Below, one piece after another: positions 10,550-23,618 of a DNA stretch of 64,000 bases. Location: assembly GCA_037043015.1 (NCBI GenBank), contig CM073324.1, positions 1,357,413-1,421,412 on the forward strand. The letters run 5' to 3'. The translations under genes and the position numbers were made by a program. The notes beneath the pieces were generated by a model. That model made no database searches. It saw only the letters and a list, made by a program, of their open reading frames with translations, and had not been told where the DNA came from. The number at the start of each line of letters is the position of its first letter. The stretch's first letter is position 1. This DNA is from Bryum argenteum (lineage: Eukaryota; Streptophyta; Bryopsida; Bryales; Bryaceae).

Positions 10550-13500
10550 CTAGCTTGAAGGTATACTATTTGGGTCAGTAGGTGTCTGCACATCTGACCA
10601 CTCCTCATTGTGTCCATATTCTACAGCGTGTAACGACTTGGAATACTCTAACTTCAGAACAGGTTGCAGTTCGACCTCATCAATGGACTCACTCCCAAGA
10701 AGCAATGATGTTGCTCGTTGAGTCGTCGGTCGTGCATCTGGGTTATCTAGTGTGCACAGAAGCGCTGTTTTTAGTAGCCTTAAGGCCTGGTCTTTGTCAA
10801 AATCGCCATTTAACCTGGAATCTACAAGGTTTAGCAAGTCCTTGTCATCGCCATCTAGTTGAGATTGTTTATACATGCACCTAACCTGCATAAATCAAGC
10901 AAAACTTTAATTGATAAGTCGAGACACTCGTACCCGTCGATTAGATTTAGATTGTTTTCACCATATTGGCAGAAAAAGTCAGTACTGGAGAAGCTCTCAG
11001 GCTAGAAAAGCTAGCACAAAAATGATAGTGGTGGGCTTACTCTGTCAACGAGGAAAAGCAACGATCCTGACGGAGTCCGCTTCATGTTGAGTTCGCCGGT
11101 AATGATTTCCATCAACACAACCCCGAAGCTGTATACGTCCACCTTCTCTGTCAGCAGACCTCGTGTAACATACTCGGGTGCAACATATCCTCTGTAAAGA
11201 CCAGTATCAACATTAGAACTGTGAGGAATGATAGGCTCGATTATGGGTGAAGAGATGATCAAAAGGGATATCTACGAGGTTGTAGGGCTATCCTGAAACG
11301 TACAGTGTGCCAGCAACATTAGTTGTGAAGTGGGACTGCTCCTCAGGAAACAATTTGGCAAGCCCAAAGTCAGCAATTTTAGCTTCAAGGTTACAATCCA
11401 AGAGAACGTTGCTGGCCTTGATGTCTCTGTGTATAATTCGGGGTGTGACCTCGAAATGCAGATAGGATAATCCCTTTGCAGTTCCCAGGGCTATGTTGAA
11501 GCGGGTTTGCCAATTTATGTCTATAGCTTCCTTCGGACCACCTGTCACAGCAAGACTAAGTGAAATGAACATCCTATTGCAAAGGTCAGGCTCAATTTAT
11601 GGTTGATGATGTAGCAATAAGACCAGCTTCTAGTGTAAGCAGCAAATTGAACTAAGCCAAAAATGCTTAACGCATGCTCCGAACAAACAACAAAGGTGGT
11701 CATCATTCTTACCAAGCAGCGCCTGGCGGAGACTTCTGTTCTCAAGATATTCGTAGACCAGCAAGCGGTGAAGTTTCTCTACACAGCATCCCCGCAACTT
11801 CACGAGGTTCCGATGCTGGACTCGGCTGATAACGATCACCTCGTTTAAAAACTCACGTGCTCCTTGCTTTGAATCCGCAGATAGCTTCTTCACAGCAACC
11901 ACTGTGCCATCCTTGAACACTCCCTGCAGCGCAATTCGGTTTGGTAAGAACGCAGAACTTTTACCGAAAATAACGGAGGAGAGGAGGGTTGAGTCTTTGG
12001 CAATCTCAGTGGTGCCATCTCCCCTTCATTTCCAGCTAGATACAGACAAACTTTGTCTCCTGTACTTCAAATAAACAGATATTCCAAGTTCTTTAGAATA
12101 GGTCATTTATACAGCTCCAGCGATGTTTGTTGGTTCTTAATGGGATGCCTACCTGGTAGACTTCTCCGAAGCCACCTTCTCCTAGCTTTTTGTCCTTGTG
12201 AAACTTCTGAGTCGCATTTTTCAACTCCTTGTAAGTGTATTGATTCGTTGAAATGGCCTGCCTTGCAAAATCTGGAATAGAAGAACTTTGTAAACGAGAA
12301 GTGCTTCCAACCAGTGTGTATAAAGCCAACCCTCGTGCCTCCGTCACTCAGTGTGTATAAAACCAACCCTCGTGCCTCCGTCACCGTGATTGTAAAGCTC
12401 TACGCTATAATCCTGAAACCAATACATATACAAGTGCTTTAAGTCTTACCTTCTTTAGTTTCTCGAATGGAGGTCCGAGCAGCTCTTCTCTTCATGAAGA
12501 ATATTGCGGATATGATGGCAAGAACAACAACTGGCCCAGGTATGATTGAGGCTAGCAATATGTTTGTGAGATCTTTTTCGGGAGGATCTTCAATTGCACA
12601 GTTGTCGCAACACAGATTCTTCAAATATGTGAAGCGTCGAGGTTCTCCTGGATTTAGACTTGCAGGGCAAAGGGCCTGATCGTGCGGTTCCACCGGCTTG
12701 GTGCACTTGCTGAGATTGACCTGTGAAAGACAACACCAGAACCACGCAAAGGGAAACCAAGTTTAGACGTGATTGTATGGTGTGTACTACAAGCTCGAAA
12801 CCAGTATACATCCATGAATTCGTCTTTTCAAGGTAGGTTAGTATTAGGTTCACAAACAAACTGCTGTCACCTGAACCATTTGACAAGCCAGTGGAATGCT
12901 GTCGACATCTGGATCTACTATTCTCCGCGAAATAGCACTGGCGGCTTCGGATGAGTTCACTATTACATCAATGCCCGCTACTCCATGAAGAACTCCTTCA
13001 TTAATAACTGCACAACAAGTGATCTCAGCTGTAAGATTCACAGACTTTATGGTATATACCTCCTACAAGCTTAGTATAAACGGTCCTTAGGACAACGCAG
13101 AAGTACCCAGCAAGGGAAGATCCAACTTTCTAAACAACGGAGTCATAAGTAGGCGGATTACTACTGACCTGGATAAGTAACAGTAGAGACCCTTCCTAAT
13201 CCATCGTAGTCCTCATAAACGTCTGTCCAGAACGTCCTGTTTGCTTTGCTTCTCAACGTTGCTTGATAATCAAAAAAAGGGCGTAAAGCCCAAAGCGGAT
13301 TCCGCTGTGCATCCAATAAGCTGACATGGTTGACAGTACTGTTCATTCGGCATGACAGTTCTCGAAGCCCTCTCAGGGAATCTAATGCATTCTGCGTGTC
13401 CTCTCCCAGACTGAAAAAAAAAACAATCACATTCTCCAAGCTGAGCAATGTGGCCATCTGTTGAAGAGCCGAATTATTGAAGGAAGCACTCTTTGCGAAA

Positions 13501-16031
13501 TTCCCGTCTGTCAGCACTACGATCATCTGTTGAGGACACAGCGGGAAGAAAATCAAGATACCGAAATGGAAACACCAAAAAAATTCAAAGTAGGTTTCTG
13601 TAACTTAAAACCGCACACAGTCCAAGAATACCTTAAGTTTACTCGTTGAGTTAAAAGCTGATTTTGCAGTCTCGAACCCCCTCGTTAAATTCGAGAACCC
13701 ATATTGGGAGTTGGTCAACGAAGTAATTTTGAAGGAGTTTATTAGGTCCGCGCTTGCATTTCTTCCACCTCCATAAAGGTAAACCTGCGATTCCATGTAA
13801 ACGATTCAAGGTTCCGTGTAGAGGACGAAAACAATTGTCTACACACTCTGGGAGGCCTTGCAAACGATTCAAGACCGATTTCGTAAAAACTTGTTATTAC
13901 TCCTGCAGCAAAACTTGAAGAGGCAAAAGGTGGTGAATTTACGGAGGTAGGTTGCACCAACGTTGCACGAGTAGAGTCGAATGTAGCCACGTTGATGCGG
14001 TCACCAGGCCGAAAAGTACCAAAGAGTTCTTGTATGACAATCTTGGAATGTATAAAAGTATTATCTTCTACTTGCCCTGCATCAAGAAGCACCACAAGGT
14101 CCTTCATGACTGATATTGCCGTAATGTACCTGCGAATGTAAATTCACGATCAGGATGTGAAAAGTCAGAATTTCTCAAGAAATTTTGCATCTATTTATAC
14201 CTAACATAGCCTACGTTTACACTTCAGGGGTTCCTTGCGGAGAGACAAGAGAAATCGAGAGGCTGAAAGCCATGACGCGCAGCATTATACAATCATTCCC
14301 TCAAACGTGATATGACCAAGACAAATTTAGACCATCAGTGCGAAATCGTCATAGTGATGGTCTAGAAAAATATAGAAAAATCTCTCTTTCTCCAATGAAA
14401 AGTACATTGATGTCACAACAATAACTAAATGCAGGTATCACAGCGGCCGCATTACATTACCAGGGCCGTTTTCGAGGGTCGTACTCGATACAACCAGTCT
14501 CCGGATCAGCCTCCTGTTTTCAATATAACGAAGAACTCAACTTCAGTCATACGTTTTTACTGCATCGATCTCCTCACATCACAGGCAAGGTTCTTAAGGT
14601 TGTACATGATTCATAAAATTCAAAAAAAGGTCAAACAGTGAATAGCAAAGATTCATACTCGGCCGGGGTAACTTCGCCATGCGCCCTCAGCAGATCCATA
14701 GTAATTCCAAAAGGTAAGCTCCGTGGAGATGGATTCACTGCTGGAAGAAAATTGTAGATTGGCTTGAGCGCAGATTGCTCTCGTTAGCTCTGGACTCAGA
14801 TCTGAAAAGTTCTGGAATTGCGGAGGAACGCTGCAACCAAAGCAAAAATCCTCCGCAATCAGGACTGGAATCACTTGAGAACAGATGGCGATATAGCTGC
14901 ACAGGAAGAAGTTACCGTACATTGCAACAAGGTAGCATGACGCAGGACCGAACCGCACTCAATTCCAATTTAAGGAAGAGACCAATCACATTCGGGTTCT
15001 CATCTCTAACGGCAGCTGAAGTATTGACTCATTCACTCATGTCACAAAACTTGATTTCCGAGCCAAGCAAGCAACCCGAAGTTGGGATCGGAAGAAAAAA
15101 CTCAATCAGATGTGAATTGTTGAAATCGCCCTAGCGACCTATATTCATTGAAGGTTGAGACCTGCTTCGATCACTTCTCCACGAGCCAATTTTCAGGCCA
15201 CATTGCAAGGTAAGGGCGAAAATGTCGCTTACCGCACGAAGCCATTTCTGGTGAAGTCTACCTTCACGCGCGAACATGTGGCACTGGCGTTGGAGGGGTT
15301 AAAGCAGTCTGGGACACTAGCAGGAGCAGTGATACAGGTAAACTTGTCTTTCGCTGTTGGCGAGCACGAATGCCGAGAGCATTTGTCAACACAGTTCGAC
15401 AAACCTGCACACCAACATACTCCGACGTGTTAGATGCCATAAATCAAGGTCCAGCTACTCGCACGGCCGGTCCATGTGTAGATTGTGCAATCATAGATCA
15501 TCACCCGAATTTTCCCTTACGGCACTACTTGAGCAAACAACACTGCTAGAGTTTTTTAAGGTATACACCCTGCTCCTAAAAGCTCTTCCTTTAAGCACAA
15601 TGAAGCGATACTGGTGCGATCACAAATAAATCAACAAGTACAGTCAGAGTGTGGAAGGTTTCCTCTCAGAGAGGCCAGGAAAGAGCCTCTCGCTCTTAGA
15701 CTATCACGAAGGGAAGTCTTTTAGGTCAAGCGCACAAACGAGCTTCAAAAATGTCAAAATTACATAAGGAAAGAAATGGCCGATTTTTGGAGCACACTTA
15801 AACTGTGAAGAATCACAGAAAATGCATACCGCAGTCGGTCGACTCCGCAGCAAGTTGCAAGAAGAGAGCGTGGCGAGCGAGGAGCTCGACTTTGAGTTCC
15901 TTGTCGTTAAGGAAATTATCCACGTCCGCAACAGTGCAGGTACCACAAGAGCTAAGGTTCTGTCCAGCTGCAGGTTTTGTAATGATCACCAACACCAGCA
16001 CTAGCAACATGAAACCACACACCTTCCCCAT
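10550..16031 (-). CDS. Receptor-like kinase with alpha2delta-like VWA/Cache ectodomain
   Basis: Fourteen exons read leftward: 16,031-15,830; 15,404-15,233; 14,830-14,659; 14,513-14,461; 14,129-13,847; 13,784-13,632; 13,526-13,169; 13,028-12,871; 12,720-12,450; 12,271-12,153; 11,923-11,713; 11,541-11,304; 11,191-11,041; 10,885-10,550. All have GT-AG borders and phases agree throughout, giving about 958 residues. Order: signal peptide (1 to about 23), a Cys-rich stretch (65-110), VWA_N with [17 protein letters not shown] (near 180) and KRPWYI, a VWA domain from KDLVVLLD (about 205) to MIVVLTDG, then [12 protein letters not shown] and LHGVAGIDV as in alpha2delta Cache regions. One membrane helix (about 570-593) leads to an RD kinase: [29 protein letters not shown]. 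The canonical MIDAS DxSxS is replaced by DAGQV, so metal binding may be lost. Ligand unknown. The kinase resembles plant LRR-VIII/DUF26-like kinases. Confidence 0.88.
12312..12385. repeat. 37-bp tandem duplication in a receptor-kinase intron
   Basis: Units 12,312-12,348 and 12,349-12,385 match at 35 of 37 positions and begin CAGTGTGTATAAA. They lie in the 178-bp intron between the transmembrane exon and the first kinase exon. The two copies sit between the donor at 12,449 and the acceptor at 12,272 and leave both intact. Confidence 0.9.
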
Positions 16032-19000
16032 GGATCACGATCCACCTCACAACTACTTCATCTCTTTCACTCTCTCCATCTTCCTTCCTCATCAACACCT
16101 ACAATTTCATCACTTCTTCGTCCATTCTGCTTAAACCTAGCACCAACCTCATCTCCTCGTACTACAGCCATCCCCACTTCCTACAACCACCTCCTCTCGC
16201 TACAGCCATCTCCTCGAACTACAGCCATCTCCTCGTACTACAGCCATCTCCGCATTAACACTTCACTCCAGCGTAAGCTCACGCTATCCATTCACTCTCG
16301 CGAGCCAAGCGAAAATAATAAAAATCAACACACACGCACTCCGTACAAGCCGTACGAAACCTCGAAAAGCAGATCGAGAGTGGCAAACAAAGTCACAAAC
16401 AGGAAAGGGACAACTAAAGTGAGAAGTCATTCGCATGAATATGAGAACCTACAGCTAGAAAAGAGCGAAATATAAGAAAACGGGAAATTGTGAAATCCCA
16501 TCGCTGTCGTGCTTGGACTGACCACTGACTCCAATCACAGTAAGGAGCTTCTTTCCGACAGAATATGCAGCAGCAAAGGTGCATCATCCATCGCTTTCTC
16601 TCCGCACCAAAAAATAATTCAACGAAATAGAAAGGATGAAAAGTGGTAACTCTAAGGAAAGGAGTGATGTAATAGTGTAGAGGAATTTTGACAGTAGTCG
16701 GCAAAGGAGCTTTTGGCTATGGCGATCGATCGATCAATCGATCGGTGAGGAGTGAGTGAGTGAGTGCGAGTGAGGGTTGGGGAGGAAGCTCAGGAAGAAA
16801 GGTGACTGTAGTAAGTTACTAATGGAATGCCGGGTGTGTGCCGGGTATCGAGGGAATGGAACATGAGGGCCGTGATTCGCGGCCGCGTGCTTTCCACCGT
16901 GGACCATGAGGTGGGCATGTTTTCAATTCCGGTCACTTCCTTTGGCTTTAGCCGACTTCAATGGACCAAGTAATAAGGCACCACATTTGAAGATCTTTAC
17001 AATAGTAATATTAGAGTTGCTCGTTTTGTTTGACAATACGCAAGAAAGTTTGTACTTGTTGAAATATTTAAATTTATAGTTTCATGACTGAAATGTTTGA
17101 GACTCACTGAAGTTATAACAAATTTGTATACTTAGATATTCATATTTGTCAAGATATTTCTAGCTTTCTTGCAAATGTGATTATGTCATACATTTAGTAT
17201 GAGAATGTAATTCAATTCAAGGAATGTAATTGAGGTATTTTGAAAGTTCCAAGAATCAACTCGAAGTGTTATGATACCTACCATACACTTTTGCTTCATT
17301 CTAGAATGTCATTGGGCTTGTAAAACAACCTCTTTGGCCTTGAGAATGGTGTACCTTGATTTTCTCAAAAGCGTGAGATCTGAGACATGACCATTTGTAC
17401 CATGCAATTTTTGACTCCTTTATAGGATTTCAACATGTTACTTCAATTATTCCAACTTCCCCTTTGGGCCTACATAACTTGTAATGACCATCTTCAAATC
17501 CAACATCCATGTAAATATGAATAGTATATGTCGACCACTTTTGGATTGGTAGTTTGGTAGTTGTCATGTTGACTTCCTTTAGTCTTATTGCTTGTTTACA
17601 CGACGTGCCATTGCCACCATGATATTCAAGTATATCATAGATCAAAGTAAAAAAATTCAAACTTCTTTTAAGTTATCAATTATCAACTTGATATTCAACA
17701 TCATCTTTGCTTCAAATTATACTTGTCAACTACTTAAGGGCTTCTTGGTCGGCCATGGCATTTAATCAGTGGTTTGCTCTATTTAGTTATTTTGATCATA
17801 GAGGCTTCATTGAAGACAAAAATATCTCAAATATAGTAGGCAAAGTAGGCAGATATACCATCATATATAATTTGCACTTCGAGATCACCTTTATACGGTA
17901 TTCATAATTGGTTTTCTTCAGCATATAGCAACAAGTGTTGTTCACTTTGTTGTTTATTTGATGAAACTTCGTGAGTTGAGCTTTTAATTAAATAAAACAT
18001 GGCCCATACAAATATAAATTGGTACATTTTGAAGATTCTGTATAACAAATAACAATCCTCTCAAGCTTCTAGAGAAGGTCAAATACCAATGACCAAGTAA
18101 AAGCTATTTTCCAAGAAAAAATATATAAAAATCATTGTCTGATAATTTGAATTACGACTACTGGAGAATTGCTCTTGTTGTGGTTCTCAGCATCATAGGC
18201 CTACGTGATGTGGCATAAAGGTTCCCAGATGGGACCACACAATTTGTATAAAAAAACCTCAACATTCATATGTAGCATGATGTACACGGTACTGCTTGAC
18301 CAACTCCAAATTTCACTTGACTGCCATGCCTTCAATTGTGCCACAACTGTTGTATTTCCGTGAATCGATCAATCAGGCACACTTAAAGGCTAAGGCACAT
18401 CACAAAGACGCAGTCCAAGCTATTAACGGAAGTGCGAATGACGGCAAAGCATGCACAAGCCTCGAGGTGGCAAAATTGCAAATAATAGCAATTCCCTTAC
18501 ATTCGTGGAGCAGATCAAAGCAGCGGAAAGTGAAAGTGATGACAGAATAGGTGAACAAAAACTAGGTTGGTCTCATCAGCATCGAGTTAAAAAAAAGGAG
18601 CTCCAAACTCCTGGGAATTCCACTAAAATCTTCACGTGACAGGTGAGGAGTAGGGACACTGATATTCATGAGCAGACCCAGGATCTGTTCATTTGAGCCC
18701 ACAAGATTCAAAAAAGATAAAGATAATGCTTACATTAATTTATTTCGCCGCATGAAAGTGATGCACACCAACACCACCAGTGACTGACACAAGCGCATGA
18801 GAAGACTAACCTTTGACTTACCACCAGTGGCTGACACAAGCGCATGCGAAGACCAACCTTTGACTTGGCTTGACCCCTAAGACCTCGTCTTATGTCCCTT
18901 TCAGTTATGATGCCTCCATCACCACACAGTAACAGTTGTTAAATTGGTAGCCCCTGGACTCACCAGGAAGCTTCACGAACATGTTAGTCGTAAATTTGTC

Positions 19001-19121
19001 TGCACCGTCGTTAGAATCAACGCTGGAGAGTATTACTCCGTCCGTGCGAAAGGCATCGATAATATAGTGAAAGATACGTGATCCTCGTCCTGTCCACGAT
19101 GTTAAAGAGAAATCACTCAAT
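16032..19121. other. Receptor-kinase upstream region and AT-rich intergenic DNA
   Basis: The first several hundred bases should hold the promoter and 5' UTR of the leftward receptor kinase. A short repeat of CTACAGCCATCTCCTCG lies at about 16,160-16,260 and a GATCGATCGATC stretch at about 16,722-16,745. From about 16,960 to 18,250 the sequence is AT-rich without a recognisable gene. From 18,250 to 19,121 only short unsupported ORFs and a 47-bp duplication were seen; this part may be 3' UTR of the next gene. Confidence 0.5.
18773..18866. repeat. 47-bp tandem duplication
   Basis: Units 18,773-18,819 and 18,820-18,866 each begin ACCACCAGTG and end CCTTTGACTT or a near variant, with only a few differences. 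No function is visible. Confidence 0.9.
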
Positions 19122-22100
19122 TTATGATGTGTCATTCTTCTCTACAGCAAGAACTGATAACAATAAGCTTGTTCTTTGGATGGCCTTTGGTAGCTCCTGC
19201 ATCACCTGCAAGAGCACATCGAGATGCATTATTGGAAGAATAGATGGACTGGGACTTCAGTGAGATGACCGGCTTATTCCTTGCTTTTGGGGATGCTGCA
19301 ATCATCGAGAATGTTCAGATATACTGTGGGGACAATGATTCAAGAATGATTTGAGTATGTGGTTTGGCACTTTGAATCACGTACTTGTTCTTGTTCCTCG
19401 GGCAGTACCAGGTAGGAGCCTGCGGTGTTAAGCGCCGCTATGAGAACTCGTAGTGGATCTTGCGCTTGCTGCAATCGCCAAGTTCATGTTCATCAACGTC
19501 AGGACAGGCGGAGACATGAACGTCTTGAAAAGAGCTTGAATCAAAGCCGTTGGTAGATTGGATCAACTCATCGAGGTATAAAAGACAAACAATGAATAAG
19601 TGATGTACCTTCGGATAGTCACGGTAAAAGTGCACAGCTCTGGCTTCTTTCAATAAGGACAAGCATTCCACTGCTTTCGCCCCTACCCTCATGCCTGAAG
19701 TACAATTGTATCTGAGTGTCGCACTTTGCACAGTAAAATGGCAGTATCTGGGAGCTTTTGAGCGAGAGGCAAATACTGACCTGTGGTAAGATGAGCCACA
19801 TGAATTGCAAATATATGCGCTATCAGTCGAAGACATCCCTCTGCTGAACCCGTGTCTGTGGATGTAGCACTGCGTCCAATTTGTTCTAAGAGCTGCCACA
19901 GGATAATAGAAACTTATCAATCGCCTAAAAAACTAACACCTTCTGTAACTCTTCTTCCAATCAAAAAGTTAATCTTCAATCTCTTAACTGATTTTAGCCA
20001 TCAACTAATAACTATATATACATCAATCAGAAAATATTAGACGGCTTGAAAGATGGCACGACGTGCAACTACAAGTTCCTTCCTGGCTTCTTGAGATGAA
20101 CATTGACACTGCACGAATTCTGTCAACACAATTTCTTTTGTTGATCGTATAAGAGTTTGGTGCAAAGCGGATGATAAACAGGTAGAGATAAAGTACAGTA
20201 TTTCGACTTAATTTCAATGAAAAGTATCCGTACCTTAACATAAGCAGTTGTTTGGGTCGTAGGAGCTTGAATTTCCAAAGACATACCGATACGAGTCGTT
20301 GCCTCAGCCAAAGCTTGAATATCGGCTGCAAGCTCCTATCCAAATATCAACCACCATACGAGGTAAGCAAGCTGCACGTAGAAAATGAAACGCTCACAAA
20401 GGTGGCGTGCTGAAAGATCTACATTACTTATATGGGTTGGTCATCATAATACCAAGGTTTTGATCACTCGAGTGGCAGCGACCTCTTAAAAAGATGAGGT
20501 TACGAATCTTCAGTAGCGAGTAGCCTAAACCTAGAAGTAGGAGTTGAGATGAAAGGACTGGCTGACCTCATGGCGGTCAAGTCCAAGACTGGACTCAAAA
20601 GTCGCAACAGCTAATGCAGCCCTGTCTTCAATGTGTTCAACGTTATCAGAATCCTGATTCCTCGAGTTCTTTACAGCTGCAACAACATCCGCTAATGTTC
20701 TGTAGACTGCAAGCTGAGCCACAAAGAGAAGCCACACATGTTTACATCAATCTCAGCTACAGCATCAAACAATTCTTCTTGCAATACCCAGATGATACTA
20801 TCTATGAACATTCAATAGATACAGGACACCAATATCATGGCAATTTCCGGACGTGAATGTAAGCAATCTGTCAGATAATAGCTTCTTTCAAGGAGTAGCA
20901 TGGGAAGATAAGGAAGTAGAGAAGGTAAGTTTCGCACCTGATCCTGTAGGAACTGCATATATCGTTCTTCACCGAAGTTCCAGCGTTCAAATGGTGGCAA
21001 CGGTTTCCCCTGCGCCACCGCTAACTCCCCCTGCCCTTTCGACCCATCAATTCATGTTCAACAAGAAGGAAACAATCTGGCCTAAGTAAACAAACATAGA
21101 ACACTAATCGATGTCGGAGAACAGTTGTGGTCTGCCATTCGATCTACTACGTTACCTTAGATTCTAGAAGTTGCAAGCGTCGAACAAGCTGCTCATAGAA
21201 AGGAGCACTGTTTTCTTCAGTCGAACTAAAAGCTGGACTGAAACTTTTCAACTTCAAGTTCTCCAGCTCGGCATCAGTACCCTCGGCCCCCCACGCTTCA
21301 ACCCGAACAAAGTCCACTTTTCCTTTCGCTGCCTTTTCGGGATCTATGCCCAGTTTCTTCTGTTGTTGTGCTGCCGTTTCCTACATCAACAGCATAAATG
21401 GCATTTGCACCACAATGCGCTATGGAGATAAGGCTTCCATTAATTCACTGAATCATCGAAATAGCAGAAATAATTTGGCACTCCAACCTTTTCCACTGAC
21501 TTTCCTAGACTGCAACTGCTAGCTCGTTCATAGGGGATTCCAAGCTCTTTCATAGACTGCTACATCTTCCTTCATTTAAAACCCTAAAATCTTACACTAG
21601 AAGGATGGATTGAATACTGATATTTTGAGCTCATATTCTGATGACTCTGCCGATGAACACTTTCGATTTTTTGCATCCAAAACGATGCGTTCTTCTTGAT
21701 TCATAATCAGTAACTTATTGCTCTTATGAATTTACTGTGTTACGTGATACCCACTAACCTGATGTTGGGATTTGAAAACAAAATGTTGATGTAGCTGACA
21801 ATGCCGTGTCGAAATTTTCTTACTGAAGCAAGAAGTTTCAAGAAGCACCTTCTAAACCCTAGGTTCCAGGGTTTATGAAAACCTAGCAATAGTACAAGGA
21901 TTTAGAATGCAAATTCATCAAAAGGTGTGTGGCAACCACCTTATCCACGCTCCTGAGCACATTCTGAAGCTGCCGAGAGCCTTCTTTCACCGCAACAGCA
22001 CGCTTGTTTCCAATACCGCTTGGTTGCTTCGGAGAGCTCCCTCCTGCCTTCTTGGCCTTCTTCTTATCCTCTTGGCCTCCTCCGAAGCCCTTTCGGGTGC

Positions 22101-22260
22101 TCTCACATGCCACCCGGAGCGAGGTCGCCGGAGCTCCGATCTCATGATGCAGGCGACCGTGGGCAGTGAGAAACGAGTGCGAGGCCCCGGCTCGAATCAT
22201 GATGAACCCTAAACCCCGAGCGAATTGTATCGCATGGTATTGCGAAATTATTCTGCCCAA
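19122..22260 (-). CDS. Heme-oxygenase-like plastid protein, possibly decaying at the 3' end
   Basis: Exons placed by splice signals: 22,260-21,940; 21,380-21,156; 21,030-20,938; 20,713-20,567; 20,335-20,234; about 19,775-19,609; and a likely last exon 19,205-19,122. The first five introns are all phase 0. The N terminus is basic and Ser/Ala-rich like a plastid transit peptide; a second start lies at 22,200. The core PPFERWNFGEERYMQFLQDQ and LGLDRHE, then YVK followed by YLPLAQKLPDTA, resembles the central region of plant heme oxygenases (compare family TYAQYLKELAQK), and GMRVGAKAVE resembles the AGGRMIG segment. In the sixth exon the frame that opens at YLPLAQK does not reach the frame of GMRVGAKAVE without a shift, so either an unusual splice is missed or the gene is broken there. 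I could not place the exon between 19,609 and 19,205. Activity cannot be judged. Confidence 0.6.
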
Positions 22261-23618
22261 TCCTCCGGCAGCATTCTCTGTGAGCTCAAGTGTATTACGA
22301 TTCCACTATTGAATGCGCTCGAAATTGAGCTGCGAGTGCGCTGAATTGCGTGTAGACAATTGAAATGCTCGATTTTCTCTTCACAAATGCAGGCTCCGTC
22401 GCTCGATGAATCAGTTCACATTCTCTTGTTTTGATTCTTTCCTCCTTTCAGTTTTGGCGGGCCCTATCCACTTGGGAAGGGGACCTGTAGCCTTGATAAT
22501 GTCACACCCTCCGTTTACACGAACAGTGTGATATAAACCAGTGATAGTGCAAGGATATATTGAAATTAATAGGAGATATGCTTACGTATTTCATGGACAT
22601 CATATAATTAGTAGCTTACTAGAATTTTGATATCGTTGGTTGATATTCTTCCACCATTGATATAAACAAGATTTGGCACATATTTTCATTCATTTTTAGC
22701 ATGTGTCAGTCATAATCTATACATTCATCATTCATTAAATTGGCATCTTGTCTCAAATATGGACTAACTGTGAAGTTAGAAATGGGTCAAGGAAGAACAA
22801 CATGGTAAGGCACTTACTATATTGACGCAATAATTTGATTTACAGCCCAAATGTAAATATGACTCTTGGAATATGAATCGACTCCAAAAGTGAGATTTTT
22901 GTAATGTACTCAAATGAGATTTTGGCTCTTGCAAACTTTTCGCATACAAGATGCAAATATGCAAATCATACGTTCTTTGATACAGAGAAATCCAAATGTA
23001 AAAATTCAACAACTACAAGCGTAGAAAGGAGGCACTTCAGCAAAAGAGGTGCCTCTACCATAGTCTGGCCACTAGGCGCACCAGTAGCCAGCGTCATGAA
23101 CAACAAATGCATGACAACCGCAACTTGAGAATCGCAGATATTACAGCCCCGTTCCGATAAGAAGAACTGTGCCCAATTTTCCGTTGTTTTTCGGTTCGCA
23201 TCGATACTAGCATAGATCTCAAGAGGTCTAGCTCCTCGATCTTCTGTTAGTATATGATTCAGAAAATGGGAGAGTTACGAGAGTGCATGCAGGACGTACT
23301 GTTCCCGAGCAGGCTCCACCTGCTCCTAGTCTATGGTGATAAGCTCACAGACGGAGAAGCCGCCATCTCTGCATGCCCGTTATTCCAGGCAGATAGAATG
23401 TTCTCCAGTTGCGTGTCGGTAAAACATTTCTCCGTCAGTTGCACCCAGAGGCGACTTTAAATGCCGGAGTCCTGTTCACCGACAAATTTGGGGACTGTCT
23501 AGATCTTCCCCAGCTATGAACTCTCTACCAATTTAGCCCCCCACCTCGCCACTTGCGCTTGAAGAGCTTCGGATGGAATTTGCAATCTCGCCTCCTGGTG
23601 AGTGATAGCTCGATCGAG
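22261..23618. other. Intergenic, upstream regions of two divergent genes
   Basis: Contains the upstream region of the leftward heme-oxygenase-like gene and of the rightward membrane-protein gene. The middle part (about 22,500-23,000) is AT-rich. A 68-codon plus-strand ORF at 23,254-23,460 has no recognisable motif and is not called as a gene. Confidence 0.5.

Noticed and set aside
12387-12420. Extra mini-exon (ELYNH) between the transmembrane and kinase exons
   Set aside because: It has usable splice signals, but the flanking exons join in phase without it and no conserved residues support it.
16722-16745. GATCGATC run as a regulatory site
   Set aside because: Short simple repeat with no supporting evidence of function.
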